In this document: positions 25,801 through 32,581 of the stretch, one piece after another
How the letters are laid out: each line of letters opens with the position of its first letter
Numbering within the stretch: the stretch's first letter is position 1
Notes under the pieces: generated by a model
What the model saw: the letters and a program-made list of their open reading frames with translations, nothing else
Told to the model about the DNA's origin: nothing
Databases searched by the model: none
Program-made: the position numbers and the translations under genes
IMG/VR virus record: IMGVR_UViG_3300008108_000279
Span: 1 to 42,866 of that record
From: a virus
Length of the DNA: 42,866 nucleotides
Strand: one strand, 5' to 3'

Positions 25801-27280
25801 TGCTCTTCCATCCTGTCAACGCCAAGCCGTGATTCCTATATATGTTCTTGAATGAACACGTATCTGACTTTGACTCAGACTCTGTTAAGTCAAACACTTC
25901 ATGAGTCTGATCTACTGTTCCAGTTGTTGTTGCTGCCTTTACTGTCCCTCCGTAAGAATAAAGCTGAGTTGTAGCAGAGGCAGTGTCCCTTCTGTTTGGT
26001 ATCTCTACATCTTCTCCATTGGTAACCTTGGTAGCAAACCCCTTGCCGAACACACCGTCAAACCCCTGGATAGCAAATCCATAGCGTTCGCCATGCACAT
26101 AAGGTCTCCTGTATATAAAGTTCCATGGGTCGCTAAACCCCGGCTTGCCTATGTTTTCAATAACAGGATGCAGCTCCTTGCCGTCAATCTGATCAAATGT
26201 AAGGTTAGATTCTTTTGATGCTACTTTTAAATTCATAAGAACTAATCGCCTATTGTTATAGCGAATAGTCTTAGCGCCTTCGATAAACCCAACACTTTGA
26301 GCCTCTTCAGTATCTTGAGTAGGAGTAGGTGGGTCTATGTTTGAATCAGAAGGATCTATAAAATCCCTTACAGAAACCTCGTTGTTAGATACAGCAACTT
26401 TGGCTATGATCTGGCCAATAGGAGTAAACCCAAGGCCAGCACCTCTGTTATATGAAATTCTTTTTATTTCAATGTAATCGTACCCGAAGAAATTATTTAC
26501 CCTAAATCTTAGTCTTGGTCCATACCCTGTTCTGTTTGTAGGGTTTGGAGAACCGCCATAAGTCATAGCGTATGGATGGATACTGCTAGCTGATGACAAG
26601 GTATTGGTAACCGGAATCATAGGCGTAGCTACGGACCAGTTGGTCCTGTCTCCTGAATCAGATACGTATCTCATAGCGTATTGATATACGCCAACAGGAA
26701 GACCACCGCCACCGCCAACTGCTTCCATCTGCACGAACACTGGATGATCAAGGGCTACAGACAAGTTAACCGAATAAAGCTCCGGGTTAAATGCAGAGAA
26801 ATATTTATTAGGATCTAACGTCAAAGAATCCACCATGTCCTTGATATTCAATATCAATGGTGTGAATGTCTTAGCTGTTAAGAATATCTCGCCTCCTGCG
26901 CAGTCTTCGTTGACATCGTATTGTGGAGGATCTACATATGTAATAGGAAACAATGGACTGCTTAGTACTATTTGCCCATTGACCCTTATCAGTGAATCGC
27001 CAACAGCGCTTTCGTCAGCCCAAACTTCTACATGGTAATCTTTGATCTGATGCTCAATAAGGCAAAAGTAATTGCCAGCAGGTAAGTTGTTAGGGTAAAC
27101 AATAGACTCTCCGCCTATCTTCTTCATGGCACCATTTGATCCTCCAGGACCAGAGTGCCTAGCGTTTCTAGCGTCGACATAGCTGCCGTTATTTTCGGCA
27201 CCAAGAAACTCTTTCTCGGTATCGCTGTCTGATCCAGACTGGAACGAGTGAACGTCCCACGGTTGATGCTCTTGCTTCAT
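22814..27280 (-). CDS. very large tail nozzle/muzzle protein, 1488 aa
   Basis: Start set at 27280 (MKQEHQPWDVHSF) because it makes an ATGA overlap with the upstream spanin-like gene; a start at 27334 would overlap it by 58 nt. The protein is beta-rich and soluble. Near residue 200 is GGGLPVGVYQYAMRYVSDSGDRTNWSVATP, a fibronectin-like strand pattern. After it come RLRFRVNNFFGYDYIEIKR, aromatic-rich segments and a C-terminal block (LTSAYDPNNKEYWLTINTG, KRWIGYNDYMFDNFASVGNKVYSTRNGETYELD) with the repeated strands of a beta-propeller. These features, the length and the place after the ring proteins match tail nozzle proteins of T7-like phages and the longer muzzle protein of crAss-like phages. 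Function by context and remembered family, not by search. Confidence 0.78.
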   Translation of the reverse strand: MKQEHQPWDVHSFQSGSDSDTEKEFLGAENNGSYVDARNARHSGPGGSNGAMKKIGGESIVYPNNLPAGNYFCLIEHQIKDYHVEVWADESAVGDSLIRVNGQIVLSSPLFPITYVDPPQYDVNEDCAGGEIFLTAKTFTPLILNIKDMVDSLTLDPNKYFSAFNPELYSVNLSVALDHPVFVQMEAVGGGGGLPVGVYQYAMRYVSDSGDRTNWSVATPMIPVTNTLSSASSIHPYAMTYGGSPNPTNRTGYGPRLRFRVNNFFGYDYIEIKRISYNRGAGLGFTPIGQIIAKVAVSNNEVSVRDFIDPSDSNIDPPTPTQDTEEAQSVGFIEGAKTIRYNNRRLVLMNLKVASKESNLTFDQIDGKELHPVIENIGKPGFSDPWNFIYRRPYVHGERYGFAIQGFDGVFGKGFATKVTNGEDVEIPNRRDTASATTQLYSYGGTVKAATTTGTVDQTHEVFDLTESESKSDTCSFKNIYRNHGLALTGWKSKARINELCNEEDDEIENHGAKVTVAGVYPHYHPYTPVSERDPNTAGHNYVVNIEVSKNNGESASDTASYRPSGFAPNYYSQGMMLSGVDNIPAWMKSFSIARTDAAGKVVAQGLGMYWMSPAIYGSAFTTKSRTTKGKKKFWFFSPDIENGIVSSDLVNDIIDNPQNYKLQFVSPLGFFSEAYNFEENLVVNQRDTHIDVMSYARMIRDTVGGQINPMEDATMGISGGDGNRYVAYGKWRNQNAAPAFSSGDQGNNTFPIDAVTRIAEGRGTYLGVEMSGNSFLYNTEGTSGDKNFDEQGMKDWTEPFYIVNIIRDGATVPDREIESYRDVHYQKIESFIGRANGDSNQEFALVDERWEDCIPALSASHPNASIDRYVYIRKPNGVEEKWINVTFKTPAQISTIVNDINNLGAYAGDVKGIYTHTNTDNRFFSIVFNQAGFYPADEDLIIVKYDKTAPIRFWGGDALVGESLFAPIDRQNDNDDKNATDTHFAFGVGWPYRHIKMNPRHYVVKRTAGVNVIQDKSWMFLGYIRQMCVMFTVESRAAVHLAHNLDYPIQYFPLINYVMRPNRWEETKTIVEQNVWQGYVDDYGEQEKTQWGWGGFRFKQTINHEYSAQQRKSYFSKPKFGYKENTEFCTRVAHSLARQINAQDSPSLRSFPANNVFDIDDETGEIKYAFSANSPNSGENLYALTNKGVCMLLTGKSILSDLNGGDIAYMADASFIKGQYWLTKSVGVSDEMWRGISEGSMPMLLDENGTEARSTTLIFPNKDSVFMLRDNNIIDIGRSKYYTKIKSHLDLIQPAYGTKLTSAYDPNNKEYWLTINTGPEDPDGSTTLMYSLLKKRWIGYNDYMFDNFASVGNKVYSTRNGETYELDSGFIINGAPIVFELSYVSSKDPFSEKEFIRTRVNSERNQKPTSLEFYDKAGNILNVIDPSLGPLYLKWYDGWEQFIPRKVAPSGVYRERMQERLLITKIIHNLAGEFVVVSAGTQYKTIK

Positions 27281-27792
27281 CGTGCTAATAATCCTATGGT
27301 TGTTCCTGCTGCGGCTAACCCTCGCCAAAGCCATACGCGCCTTTTAAGGCTTTTTATCTCTTTGTCAGAATTAACTATGATGCTATCCTTGATAGCAATA
27401 ACGCTATCCTTGTGGACGACAATACTCTTATAGTCTTCAGCCTGAGCTTTGTGCATGCTGTCTGTCTTTTGATAATAATAAATAAGTTGCGAGCAATTAC
27501 TAACGACAGAATCGCAAGCCTGAAGTCTTTCGGTTACAACCTCTTTAGTATAATACTCTTTGGTGTAATGGCGAATGGCCCCAATTGTTTTGCCAGAAGA
27601 CTTAGATAAGCTATCTATAACAGAATCCCTATGGCTTATCTGAGCAGACAACGAGTCTATCTTATCATTAATGCCACTGATTTCTTTAGAGTTATCAACA
27701 ATTACAATTTCTTTATCGGCACTAAATAGCTTAAAAATAATAAGCAGAAGAAGCCCAATAAATACTATGTTTAAAACATTGATCTTACTCAT
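27277..27792 (-). CDS. Rz-like inner-membrane spanin candidate, 171 aa
   Basis: 171 residues. An N-terminal membrane helix (VLNIVFIGLLLLIIFKLF, about 6-23) is followed by a long periplasmic-type coiled coil rich in D/S/I heptads (DKIDSLSAQISHRDSVIDSLS; later HKDSVIAIKDSIIVNSDKEIKSLKRR). Near the C-terminus is a short hydrophobic segment (VWLWRGLAAAGTTIGLLAR). The signal-anchor plus coiled coil is the usual shape of an i-spanin, which would help rupture the outer membrane at lysis; the second hydrophobic segment is atypical. It sits just after the holin/phosphoesterase group and heads a transcription unit with the nozzle gene. No separate lipoprotein o-spanin is identified. Confidence 0.6.
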   Translation of the reverse strand: MSKINVLNIVFIGLLLLIIFKLFSADKEIVIVDNSKEISGINDKIDSLSAQISHRDSVIDSLSKSSGKTIGAIRHYTKEYYTKEVVTERLQACDSVVSNCSQLIYYYQKTDSMHKAQAEDYKSIVVHKDSVIAIKDSIIVNSDKEIKSLKRRVWLWRGLAAAGTTIGLLAR

Positions 27793-27796
27793 ACAA

Positions 27797-27830
27797 CAAA
27801 GATAGTGAATTATTCCTCCTCCTCGTCAAA
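27797..27830 (-). promoter_or_regulatory. full Bacteroidota-type promoter before the spanin/nozzle operon
   Basis: On the minus strand TTTG (27830-27827), a 22-bp spacer, then TATCTTTG (27804-27797), then 4 nt and the ATG at 27792. The TTTG lies in the end of the upstream 98-aa gene. Both elements and spacing fit the consensus, making this one of the strongest late promoter candidates. Confidence 0.72.
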
Positions 27831-28106
27831 TTCTGTAGCATACTCAATGAATGGATCAACCATAGCTTTAAATTCTGCGTATGGCATATTTATTATTATT
27901 TTAGATCCATCACTAAGATAGCACCTAGTGGCTTTGATTCTTACAAGGTCTCCGTCTAGCTTTGCAAGTACAGACATCCCGTAATATCTTGACACAGGAC
28001 ATAGCATATAATCAAAGCTGCAAGTAGATCTGCTATAGCCTCCGGTTAATGCATCCTTGTTCAAGATAGGCACCTCTATAATTGGGAACCCCTTTGGCTT
28101 TTTCAT
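27810..28106 (-). CDS. hypothetical late protein, 98 aa
   Basis: 98 residues with a strand-rich middle (PKGFPIIEVPILNKDALTGGY; YGMSVLAKLDGDLVRIKATRCYLSDGSKIIINMPYAEF) and an acidic end (EYATEFDEEEE). It has no membrane segment or signal peptide. Its start overlaps the last base of the phosphoesterase stop and its 3' end carries the TTTG element of the next promoter. No family is recognised. Position in the lysis/accessory group hints at a partner of the phosphoesterase, but there is no direct support. Confidence 0.7.
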   Translation of the reverse strand: MKKPKGFPIIEVPILNKDALTGGYSRSTCSFDYMLCPVSRYYGMSVLAKLDGDLVRIKATRCYLSDGSKIIINMPYAEFKAMVDPFIEYATEFDEEEE

Positions 28107-28987
28107 TACACAGCCCTTTCAAATGCTACATGTATTTGACCTGATTCATAATGAAACTTCATCCACGACCCGCCAATTGACGGAGGAGCAAACCCTTTCA
28201 TGTTTTCCCATGTTGACCAAGTTGAGTCTTTGTATGTCCCAACAAAATGGTGGATTGGCTCAATCATTTCAACTACGCCTTTTTGATTTAAGCGCCACAT
28301 AGGGCGAGGCACTGTTGCGTTTGTGTGGATGTGACCGGATATGTACATGTCAGCAGATACCATGTCTTGCCTTCTGGCAGATTGTATGATACCCTTTGTT
28401 ACAGGAGCGTTACCTCCAGTACCATGAGTACGGTACATGGTAAAAGACTTTGTCGCGGAAACTAAATTATCTTTCTGAGTTTTCTTTATTGGCTTGTAGA
28501 AATAAAATCTTATCCAGCCAACATATCCCTGCCTGATTATATTTGCGCCGTTAGCATTAAAGTGTTCTGCAAGCCTGTCCAATGGATTGAACTCATGTCG
28601 CTGAACTACAGACAACTCGTGGTTACCGTCAGCCATGCAGATCATGCGGTTGGCGGCCTGTTGTCCTATCGTGTTAATAGCAAAGTCGTTACATGAATCA
28701 AAGTACTTGCTGGTATTAAGCTCTGGAAGTATGTCAGCTTTTGTTGATCGCTTATCGTACTTCCCGCCCATCATATCGTACATGTCTCCATTGTCGATCC
28801 AGAAAGCATTGCGAGATTCTAATTGAGATAAGTGTTTCTTAAGGAGATTCCTATTGCACTTTTTGCTGTCAATGTGAATGTCTGACGTTAATAAGAACTC
28901 TTGATTCCACCCATTCTTTGGAACGTATGGAATGTAAATCATCAAGCAGTCGTTTTTTATACGCCAGCTAATCTCATTTGTTTTCAT
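28106..28987 (-). CDS. calcineurin-like metallophosphoesterase, 293 aa
   Basis: All metal-binding blocks of the calcineurin-like phosphoesterase fold are present in order: SDIHIDS with D36 and H38, WIDNGDMYD with D68, DGNHE at 120-124, a middle His in RTHGTGG near 188, and SGHIHTN with H219 and H221. It should hydrolyse phosphomono- or diesters with two bound metals; the substrate cannot be told from sequence (nucleic acid, nucleotide or protein). No signal peptide, so it likely acts in the cytoplasm. It sits directly after the holin (1-nt gap) and before the spanin-like gene, where an endolysin would be expected. A role in DNA processing, host signalling or lysis timing are all possible. Confidence 0.88.
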   Translation of the reverse strand: MKTNEISWRIKNDCLMIYIPYVPKNGWNQEFLLTSDIHIDSKKCNRNLLKKHLSQLESRNAFWIDNGDMYDMMGGKYDKRSTKADILPELNTSKYFDSCNDFAINTIGQQAANRMICMADGNHELSVVQRHEFNPLDRLAEHFNANGANIIRQGYVGWIRFYFYKPIKKTQKDNLVSATKSFTMYRTHGTGGNAPVTKGIIQSARRQDMVSADMYISGHIHTNATVPRPMWRLNQKGVVEMIEPIHHFVGTYKDSTWSTWENMKGFAPPSIGGSWMKFHYESGQIHVAFERAV

Positions 28988-28988
28988 G

Positions 28989-29378
28989 TTACTTGCGTTT
29001 TAACTTATTAATTATTGGTCCGAATAAACCTTTCTTATTTACTTTCTTAAAGTTTTCATCTATAGAAACCATCTCGATACCGAGTATACCTATAGTTAAA
29101 ATTTTAGTAAGCTGCAGCGAATCTAGTGAAAATATTGTTTCGGTAGTATACACTGTCAATAAAGAAAAAGTATATACTATTAATTTTGGAAGAACATCGG
29201 CAAGCCTTCTTGATGAAAAGTTGTTTTCTTTTCTACTCACCCATACGCCAGATGCGGTGTCTGTAATTACAGCTAAAAGGATTATGACAAACTGTCCACC
29301 TATTGGGGTGAAGAATACAATAGCTAACTCCGGAAGGTGTATCAAATAGTCAAATAGTTTCCTGATCTGATCTTTCAT
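28989..29378 (-). CDS. holin (phage holin 4 / toxin-secretion type)
   Basis: 129 residues with two or three membrane helices: IVFFTPIGGQFVIILLAVITDTASGVW (about 20-46), PKLIVYTFSLLTVYTTETIFSL (about 63-84) and a weaker LTKILTIGILGIEMVSI. The DTASGVW after the first helix, the SSRRLADVLPKL before the second and the EMVSIDENFKKV near the end are the conserved motifs of this holin family. The tail is basic (INKLKRK), as usual. It would form lesions in the inner membrane at lysis. Directly upstream of the phosphoesterase, 9 nt after the third ring-protein gene. Confidence 0.85.
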   Translation of the reverse strand: MKDQIRKLFDYLIHLPELAIVFFTPIGGQFVIILLAVITDTASGVWVSRKENNFSSRRLADVLPKLIVYTFSLLTVYTTETIFSLDSLQLTKILTIGILGIEMVSIDENFKKVNKKGLFGPIINKLKRK

Positions 29379-29387
29379 TGCCTGATG

Positions 29388-30179
29388 TTAATACGACCAA
29401 CGAGACAGGTATTCACGCATATCGTCTCGCTGTCCTTTGCCCATTATAGCTATCCTTTGAATAGCTTTTCTCCAAGACCCGTTCACCCCGTTATAGTCTA
29501 AGTTTCTATCATATACTTGCCATAGCCCCCGCAACTTAGCTGGGTCTTTGGCCATCAGTGCTCTTGTAGCTGCTTCGCAAACGAAGTCTATACAAACAGA
29601 CCTGAAGAAAGGAGGAATAAATGGCACGTCTCCAAGAGGGCATGACACGCCAGACATCTTAATGTGTATTCTCTGGTATCTTCTTACTGAAGATGAAAAC
29701 ATTATAACGCCGTTTTCTACGTTATAAAATAACAAACCGGACCTAGAGTTATCCTCTGCATCAAACAAAGTAACTCCGCCTATGCCGTTGTTTCTGTATG
29801 TTGTCTTTGAATAAAATGGATCGTTATTTGCAGACCCTCTGTTCTTTGCAAAGTATGTGTCGCCACCGGCATTGTAGAAGTTTCTCTTATACCACATCTT
29901 CGATGCCTTCTGTATGTTGCACTCAGATCCATTGTATGCGTAAACCTCCTGTACGTTGAATGTACCTTCCGGCAATTCAAAGCAAAGGTTCTCTGGAACA
30001 TCTACATCAACATGCTTTACATGAAAGAATGTGTCAAAAGAAAGCTCCTCAAGACATCTCTGAAGCTGCGACTGATACCATCCATACGGCAACTTCTTAT
30101 TGTCTTCGTCGCCTACAAACATAAGAACGTCAGATAGTATCTGCTCTGTAGTTAAAAAATCTTTAGGCGAGTATTCCAT
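29388..30179 (-). CDS. head-tail ring/connector protein, 263 aa
   Basis: 263 residues, helical ends around a beta-rich core. N-terminal TTEQILSDVLMFVGDEDNKKLPYGWYQSQLQRCLEELSFDTFFHVKHVDVDVPEN and then FELPEGTFNVQEVYAYNGSEC resemble the adaptor/ring proteins of crAss-like phages, with the C-terminal helix ATRALMAKDPAKLRGLWQVYDRNLDY. This shape is like T7 gp11 or P22 gp4-type adaptors that sit under the portal. It is the third of three consecutive similarly sized genes joined by 1-nt stop/start overlaps, and is followed by the holin. It likely forms a dodecameric ring between portal and nozzle. Confidence 0.75.
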   Translation of the reverse strand: MEYSPKDFLTTEQILSDVLMFVGDEDNKKLPYGWYQSQLQRCLEELSFDTFFHVKHVDVDVPENLCFELPEGTFNVQEVYAYNGSECNIQKASKMWYKRNFYNAGGDTYFAKNRGSANNDPFYSKTTYRNNGIGGVTLFDAEDNSRSGLLFYNVENGVIMFSSSVRRYQRIHIKMSGVSCPLGDVPFIPPFFRSVCIDFVCEAATRALMAKDPAKLRGLWQVYDRNLDYNGVNGSWRKAIQRIAIMGKGQRDDMREYLSRWSY

Positions 30180-30898
30180 TATTCAGCTTGCTGTGTATTA
30201 TCGCTTTGAACAGAAACCATTTTACCGGAAGCTATGCCTTGTGATGCGATCTCATCTCCATCGTTTCTCTTATCCTCAGGGACATTAAGAACGAATCTAC
30301 CTAAGTCAAGTATCTGCCTCTGCAGTAACATTATAAGTTCCTCAGGAAGCTCGATTGGCATATCCTCATCTATGTTAGTAACCTGCTGTATGGCAGCATA
30401 TACTCCAATCTCAACGCTTTTAATTTTAATATTCTCAACGCCAAGCAAAACAACGTCATCAAGAGTCCTGTAGAAATAAGGGTTTGATGGTGATGGTTTT
30501 TCGTATGGGTTCCAATATAATCTTCTTGAGCTAGCAGGGTTTGTCCTTTGGAATCTTACTTGCGTAAATCGGGGAGGACAGTTTGGTCCGCCGTCTGATT
30601 CATATGCTATATAATGAATTGCGTTGTCTTTGTCAAAATCAAATATACTAGCAGGTAGAGTAAAGTACTTTCGACCATCAGGATGAAACTGACTATTAGA
30701 TGCCGTAACAACTGGAACCTTAGGGAACGTTGTTAACATAGCACCAGAGTCGCGCTTGTCTATATGTAAAGCCTTTAACCTGTTGGCTATGTTAATAACC
30801 CAAAAGGCTATAGTAGGCCTGGATATTTCGGCGTCATCTATTGTTTGTTTTAAAGAAACAATAGCATCGTCAATTATATATCTTAACGGAGTTTGCAT
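30179..30898 (-). CDS. head-tail ring/connector protein, 239 aa
   Basis: 239 residues. N-terminal helices (YIIDDAIVSLKQTIDDAEISRPTIAFWVINIANRLKALH), a beta middle (KYFTLPASIFDFDKDNAIHYIAYES), a conserved-looking RFTQVRFQRTNPASSRRLYWNPYEKPSPSNPYFY segment, and a C-terminal helical end (LPEELIMLLQRQILDLGRFVLNVPED). Structural layout, size and 1-nt overlaps with both neighbours indicate a head-tail ring protein of the same set. The acidic tail after residue 215 is probably flexible. Exact order of rings cannot be assigned from sequence. Confidence 0.7.
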   Translation of the reverse strand: MQTPLRYIIDDAIVSLKQTIDDAEISRPTIAFWVINIANRLKALHIDKRDSGAMLTTFPKVPVVTASNSQFHPDGRKYFTLPASIFDFDKDNAIHYIAYESDGGPNCPPRFTQVRFQRTNPASSRRLYWNPYEKPSPSNPYFYRTLDDVVLLGVENIKIKSVEIGVYAAIQQVTNIDEDMPIELPEELIMLLQRQILDLGRFVLNVPEDKRNDGDEIASQGIASGKMVSVQSDNTQQAE

Positions 30899-31665
30899 TA
30901 TCTACTGAGAGTTGATACTAACTTTTGTAAATCTCTCTCCGTAACCAAGTAAAGCGTAGTGTTATCTCCTTGCTTGTAGCTAATCCAGTTTAAGGCTTTC
31001 TCTACAATCATGTTAGTCATAGACTCTGGAAACTCTACCGTGTCATTTATTGTTGTTGGCAGTGTAGGCTTCTTAAGATATCTAACACCAACTAACTGTT
31101 GCTTAACAGATGGCCTTATTTCGATCTCAGGAAATGAAACTGTATATTGCTGTGACAATGTTTCATACTTAGCGTAATCCAAGTATGCGTATTCTTTGAA
31201 AGAAGTTTTAAGAACTTCGTTGCCTGGAAGAAATACGTTTTGCTTGTTTTGCTGCCACTGCTCAAATGTTAATCTTTTAGCAGAGTAATCAGAAGAAAGA
31301 AACACGATATCGTTTCTAACTATTGATTCGTAAGGCTGGCTTGGTATTACAGAGTTAGTAGGATAACACTTGGCCTCCGGATGGATTGCCAATATAGACC
31401 ACACTATGTCTCCGTTCATTTGAGCTGGATCAAACTTAAGCCTTGAAAAGTCTGACGTTTGAAACACTCTTACCTTTAACAGGTCTACTAAATATTCTGC
31501 GCTGACTTTCTTTAAAGAGAATGCATCATTAAGAGCAGTAGTCATCCACTCTATAGCATAGTCTATAGACGGCTTATAGTCCTCGTCGAATAGGTACCTA
31601 TCGCTTCCTTCGGCATCAAGTGCTGCTGCCATTCGACTAACTATTGACGATACTTGAATTGCCAT
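30898..31665 (-). CDS. head-tail ring/connector protein, 255 aa, first of three
   Basis: 255 residues. Starts with helices (SSIVSRMAAALDAEGSDRYLFDEDYKPSIDYAIEWMTTALN), central beta segments, and a C-terminal stretch (VEFPESMTNMIVEKALNWISYKQGDNTTLYLVTERDLQKLV) typical of adaptor proteins that pack helices against the portal. Its ATG lies 4 nt after a TATCTTTG box, which itself follows a terminator hairpin, so a new transcription unit begins here. The three ring genes share 1-nt stop/start overlaps, suggesting fixed ratios. Confidence 0.7.
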   Translation of the reverse strand: MAIQVSSIVSRMAAALDAEGSDRYLFDEDYKPSIDYAIEWMTTALNDAFSLKKVSAEYLVDLLKVRVFQTSDFSRLKFDPAQMNGDIVWSILAIHPEAKCYPTNSVIPSQPYESIVRNDIVFLSSDYSAKRLTFEQWQQNKQNVFLPGNEVLKTSFKEYAYLDYAKYETLSQQYTVSFPEIEIRPSVKQQLVGVRYLKKPTLPTTINDTVEFPESMTNMIVEKALNWISYKQGDNTTLYLVTERDLQKLVSTLSR

Positions 31666-31669
31666 TGCA

Positions 31670-31677
31670 CAAAGATA
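31670..31677 (-). promoter_or_regulatory. TAnnTTTG box before the ring-protein operon
   Basis: TATCTTTG on the minus strand ends 4 nt before the ATG of the 255-aa gene and lies just beyond the terminator hairpin at 31681-31707. No clear TTG is found 17-23 bp upstream because that stretch is the hairpin itself. Confidence 0.62.
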
Positions 31678-31680
31678 ATA

Positions 31681-31707
31681 AAACCCGGCTAAATAATAGC
31701 CGGGTTT
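31681..31707 (-). terminator. intrinsic terminator after the 262-aa gene
   Basis: Minus strand: AAACCCGGCTA, loop TTATT, TAGCCGGGTTT (11-bp perfect stem), then TATTATC. It starts 10 nt after the 262-aa gene's stop and is directly followed by the TATCTTTG box of the next operon, so it separates head genes from connector genes. Confidence 0.85.
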
Positions 31708-31717
31708 GAATTATTTT

Positions 31718-32506
31718 TTAAACTTGCCCATTCTTCATCAGCATAGCTCGATGAGTTTCCTCAAGGATTCTCTTGCTGGCTTCCTGTGAGCGCTTAAGTT
31801 CTGCGTCAGCTTTTGCACTAACAAGCTTACTAACCATAACTTCTTTGTCCGGATGTGGCTCGATGCCCATCTTTACGCATTCGGATACTACTCCGTTTAC
31901 AGTCATGTTGTTATAGGCTGTACTGTACTTAGCCATAAGCACTGCCTTCTCGTTCATGCCTTCGTCTACAACACTAAAGTCAATGTTGCTAAAGAATCGG
32001 ATGCCATGTTGAGAGTGATCCTGAAGCCACTTAGATAACTTCTTAGAGTGACAATCGAATCGGCACATGTTAACAATCACAGTCTCTTTGCCGTTCTGCT
32101 TACGTCTAGTGCTATCGTACTTAAACTCAACAATACCTCGAGAGTCGTTTGTTGGCGGGAATACAATAGATCCTTTGCGAACGTCATCGGCAATGATAAA
32201 CCCTGAAGAAAATGCGAAGAATACAGTAGGTTGCTCTGTGTAGTCATCTGGATCGATAGGCTCGTAAGCGCGGCCACCGTTATTTGTCGACTGATTGTTT
32301 TTAGTTAGAGCATCAACAGCAGACACTAACTTATCAACAGATGATGTTGACTGAGATTCAATCTTAGCAAGACGCTCTTGTAATTCCTTGATTTGCTTTA
32401 ACAGCAATTCGTCTTGACTGGATTGATTGTTTGTTTTTTTCTGGGATGATTTGCTTGGCAAATCTGGATCTTCGGACCCTAGTCCCTTTATTGTGTTTTC
32501 AGACAT
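31718..32506 (-). CDS. coiled-coil late protein, 262 aa
   Basis: 262 residues. Disordered Ser/Gln start, a heptad coiled coil (DELLLKQIKELQERLAKIESQ, about 31-51), then a folded domain of about 130 residues (TVFFAFSSGFIIADDVRKGSIVFPP; GIVEFKYDSTRRKQNGKETVIVNMCRFDCHSKKLSKWLQDHSQHG) with Cys-His residues, and a helical C-terminus (ELKRSQEASKRILEETHRAML). No family is recognised. It follows the capsid gene after a hairpin and is flanked downstream by a strong terminator, so a head-associated role (decoration, head fibre or assembly) is likely. A non-structural regulator is an alternative. Confidence 0.7.
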   Translation of the reverse strand: MSENTIKGLGSEDPDLPSKSSQKKTNNQSSQDELLLKQIKELQERLAKIESQSTSSVDKLVSAVDALTKNNQSTNNGGRAYEPIDPDDYTEQPTVFFAFSSGFIIADDVRKGSIVFPPTNDSRGIVEFKYDSTRRKQNGKETVIVNMCRFDCHSKKLSKWLQDHSQHGIRFFSNIDFSVVDEGMNEKAVLMAKYSTAYNNMTVNGVVSECVKMGIEPHPDKEVMVSKLVSAKADAELKRSQEASKRILEETHRAMLMKNGQV

Positions 32507-32531
32507 TTGTTTTAAGTTTTAAGTTTTAATA

Positions 32532-32561
32532 AACCTGCCGGATATTTCTACCCGGCAGGTT
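32532..32561 (-). terminator. strong hairpin after the major capsid gene
   Basis: Minus strand: AACCTGCCGG, 10-nt loop, CCGGCAGGTT, followed by TATTAAAACTT. The 10-bp GC-rich stem begins 20 nt after the capsid stop. The weak U-tract suggests partial termination or a 3' stabiliser that would raise capsid mRNA relative to the next gene. Confidence 0.75.
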
Positions 32562-32581
32562 AACCGTATACCTATTGGATG

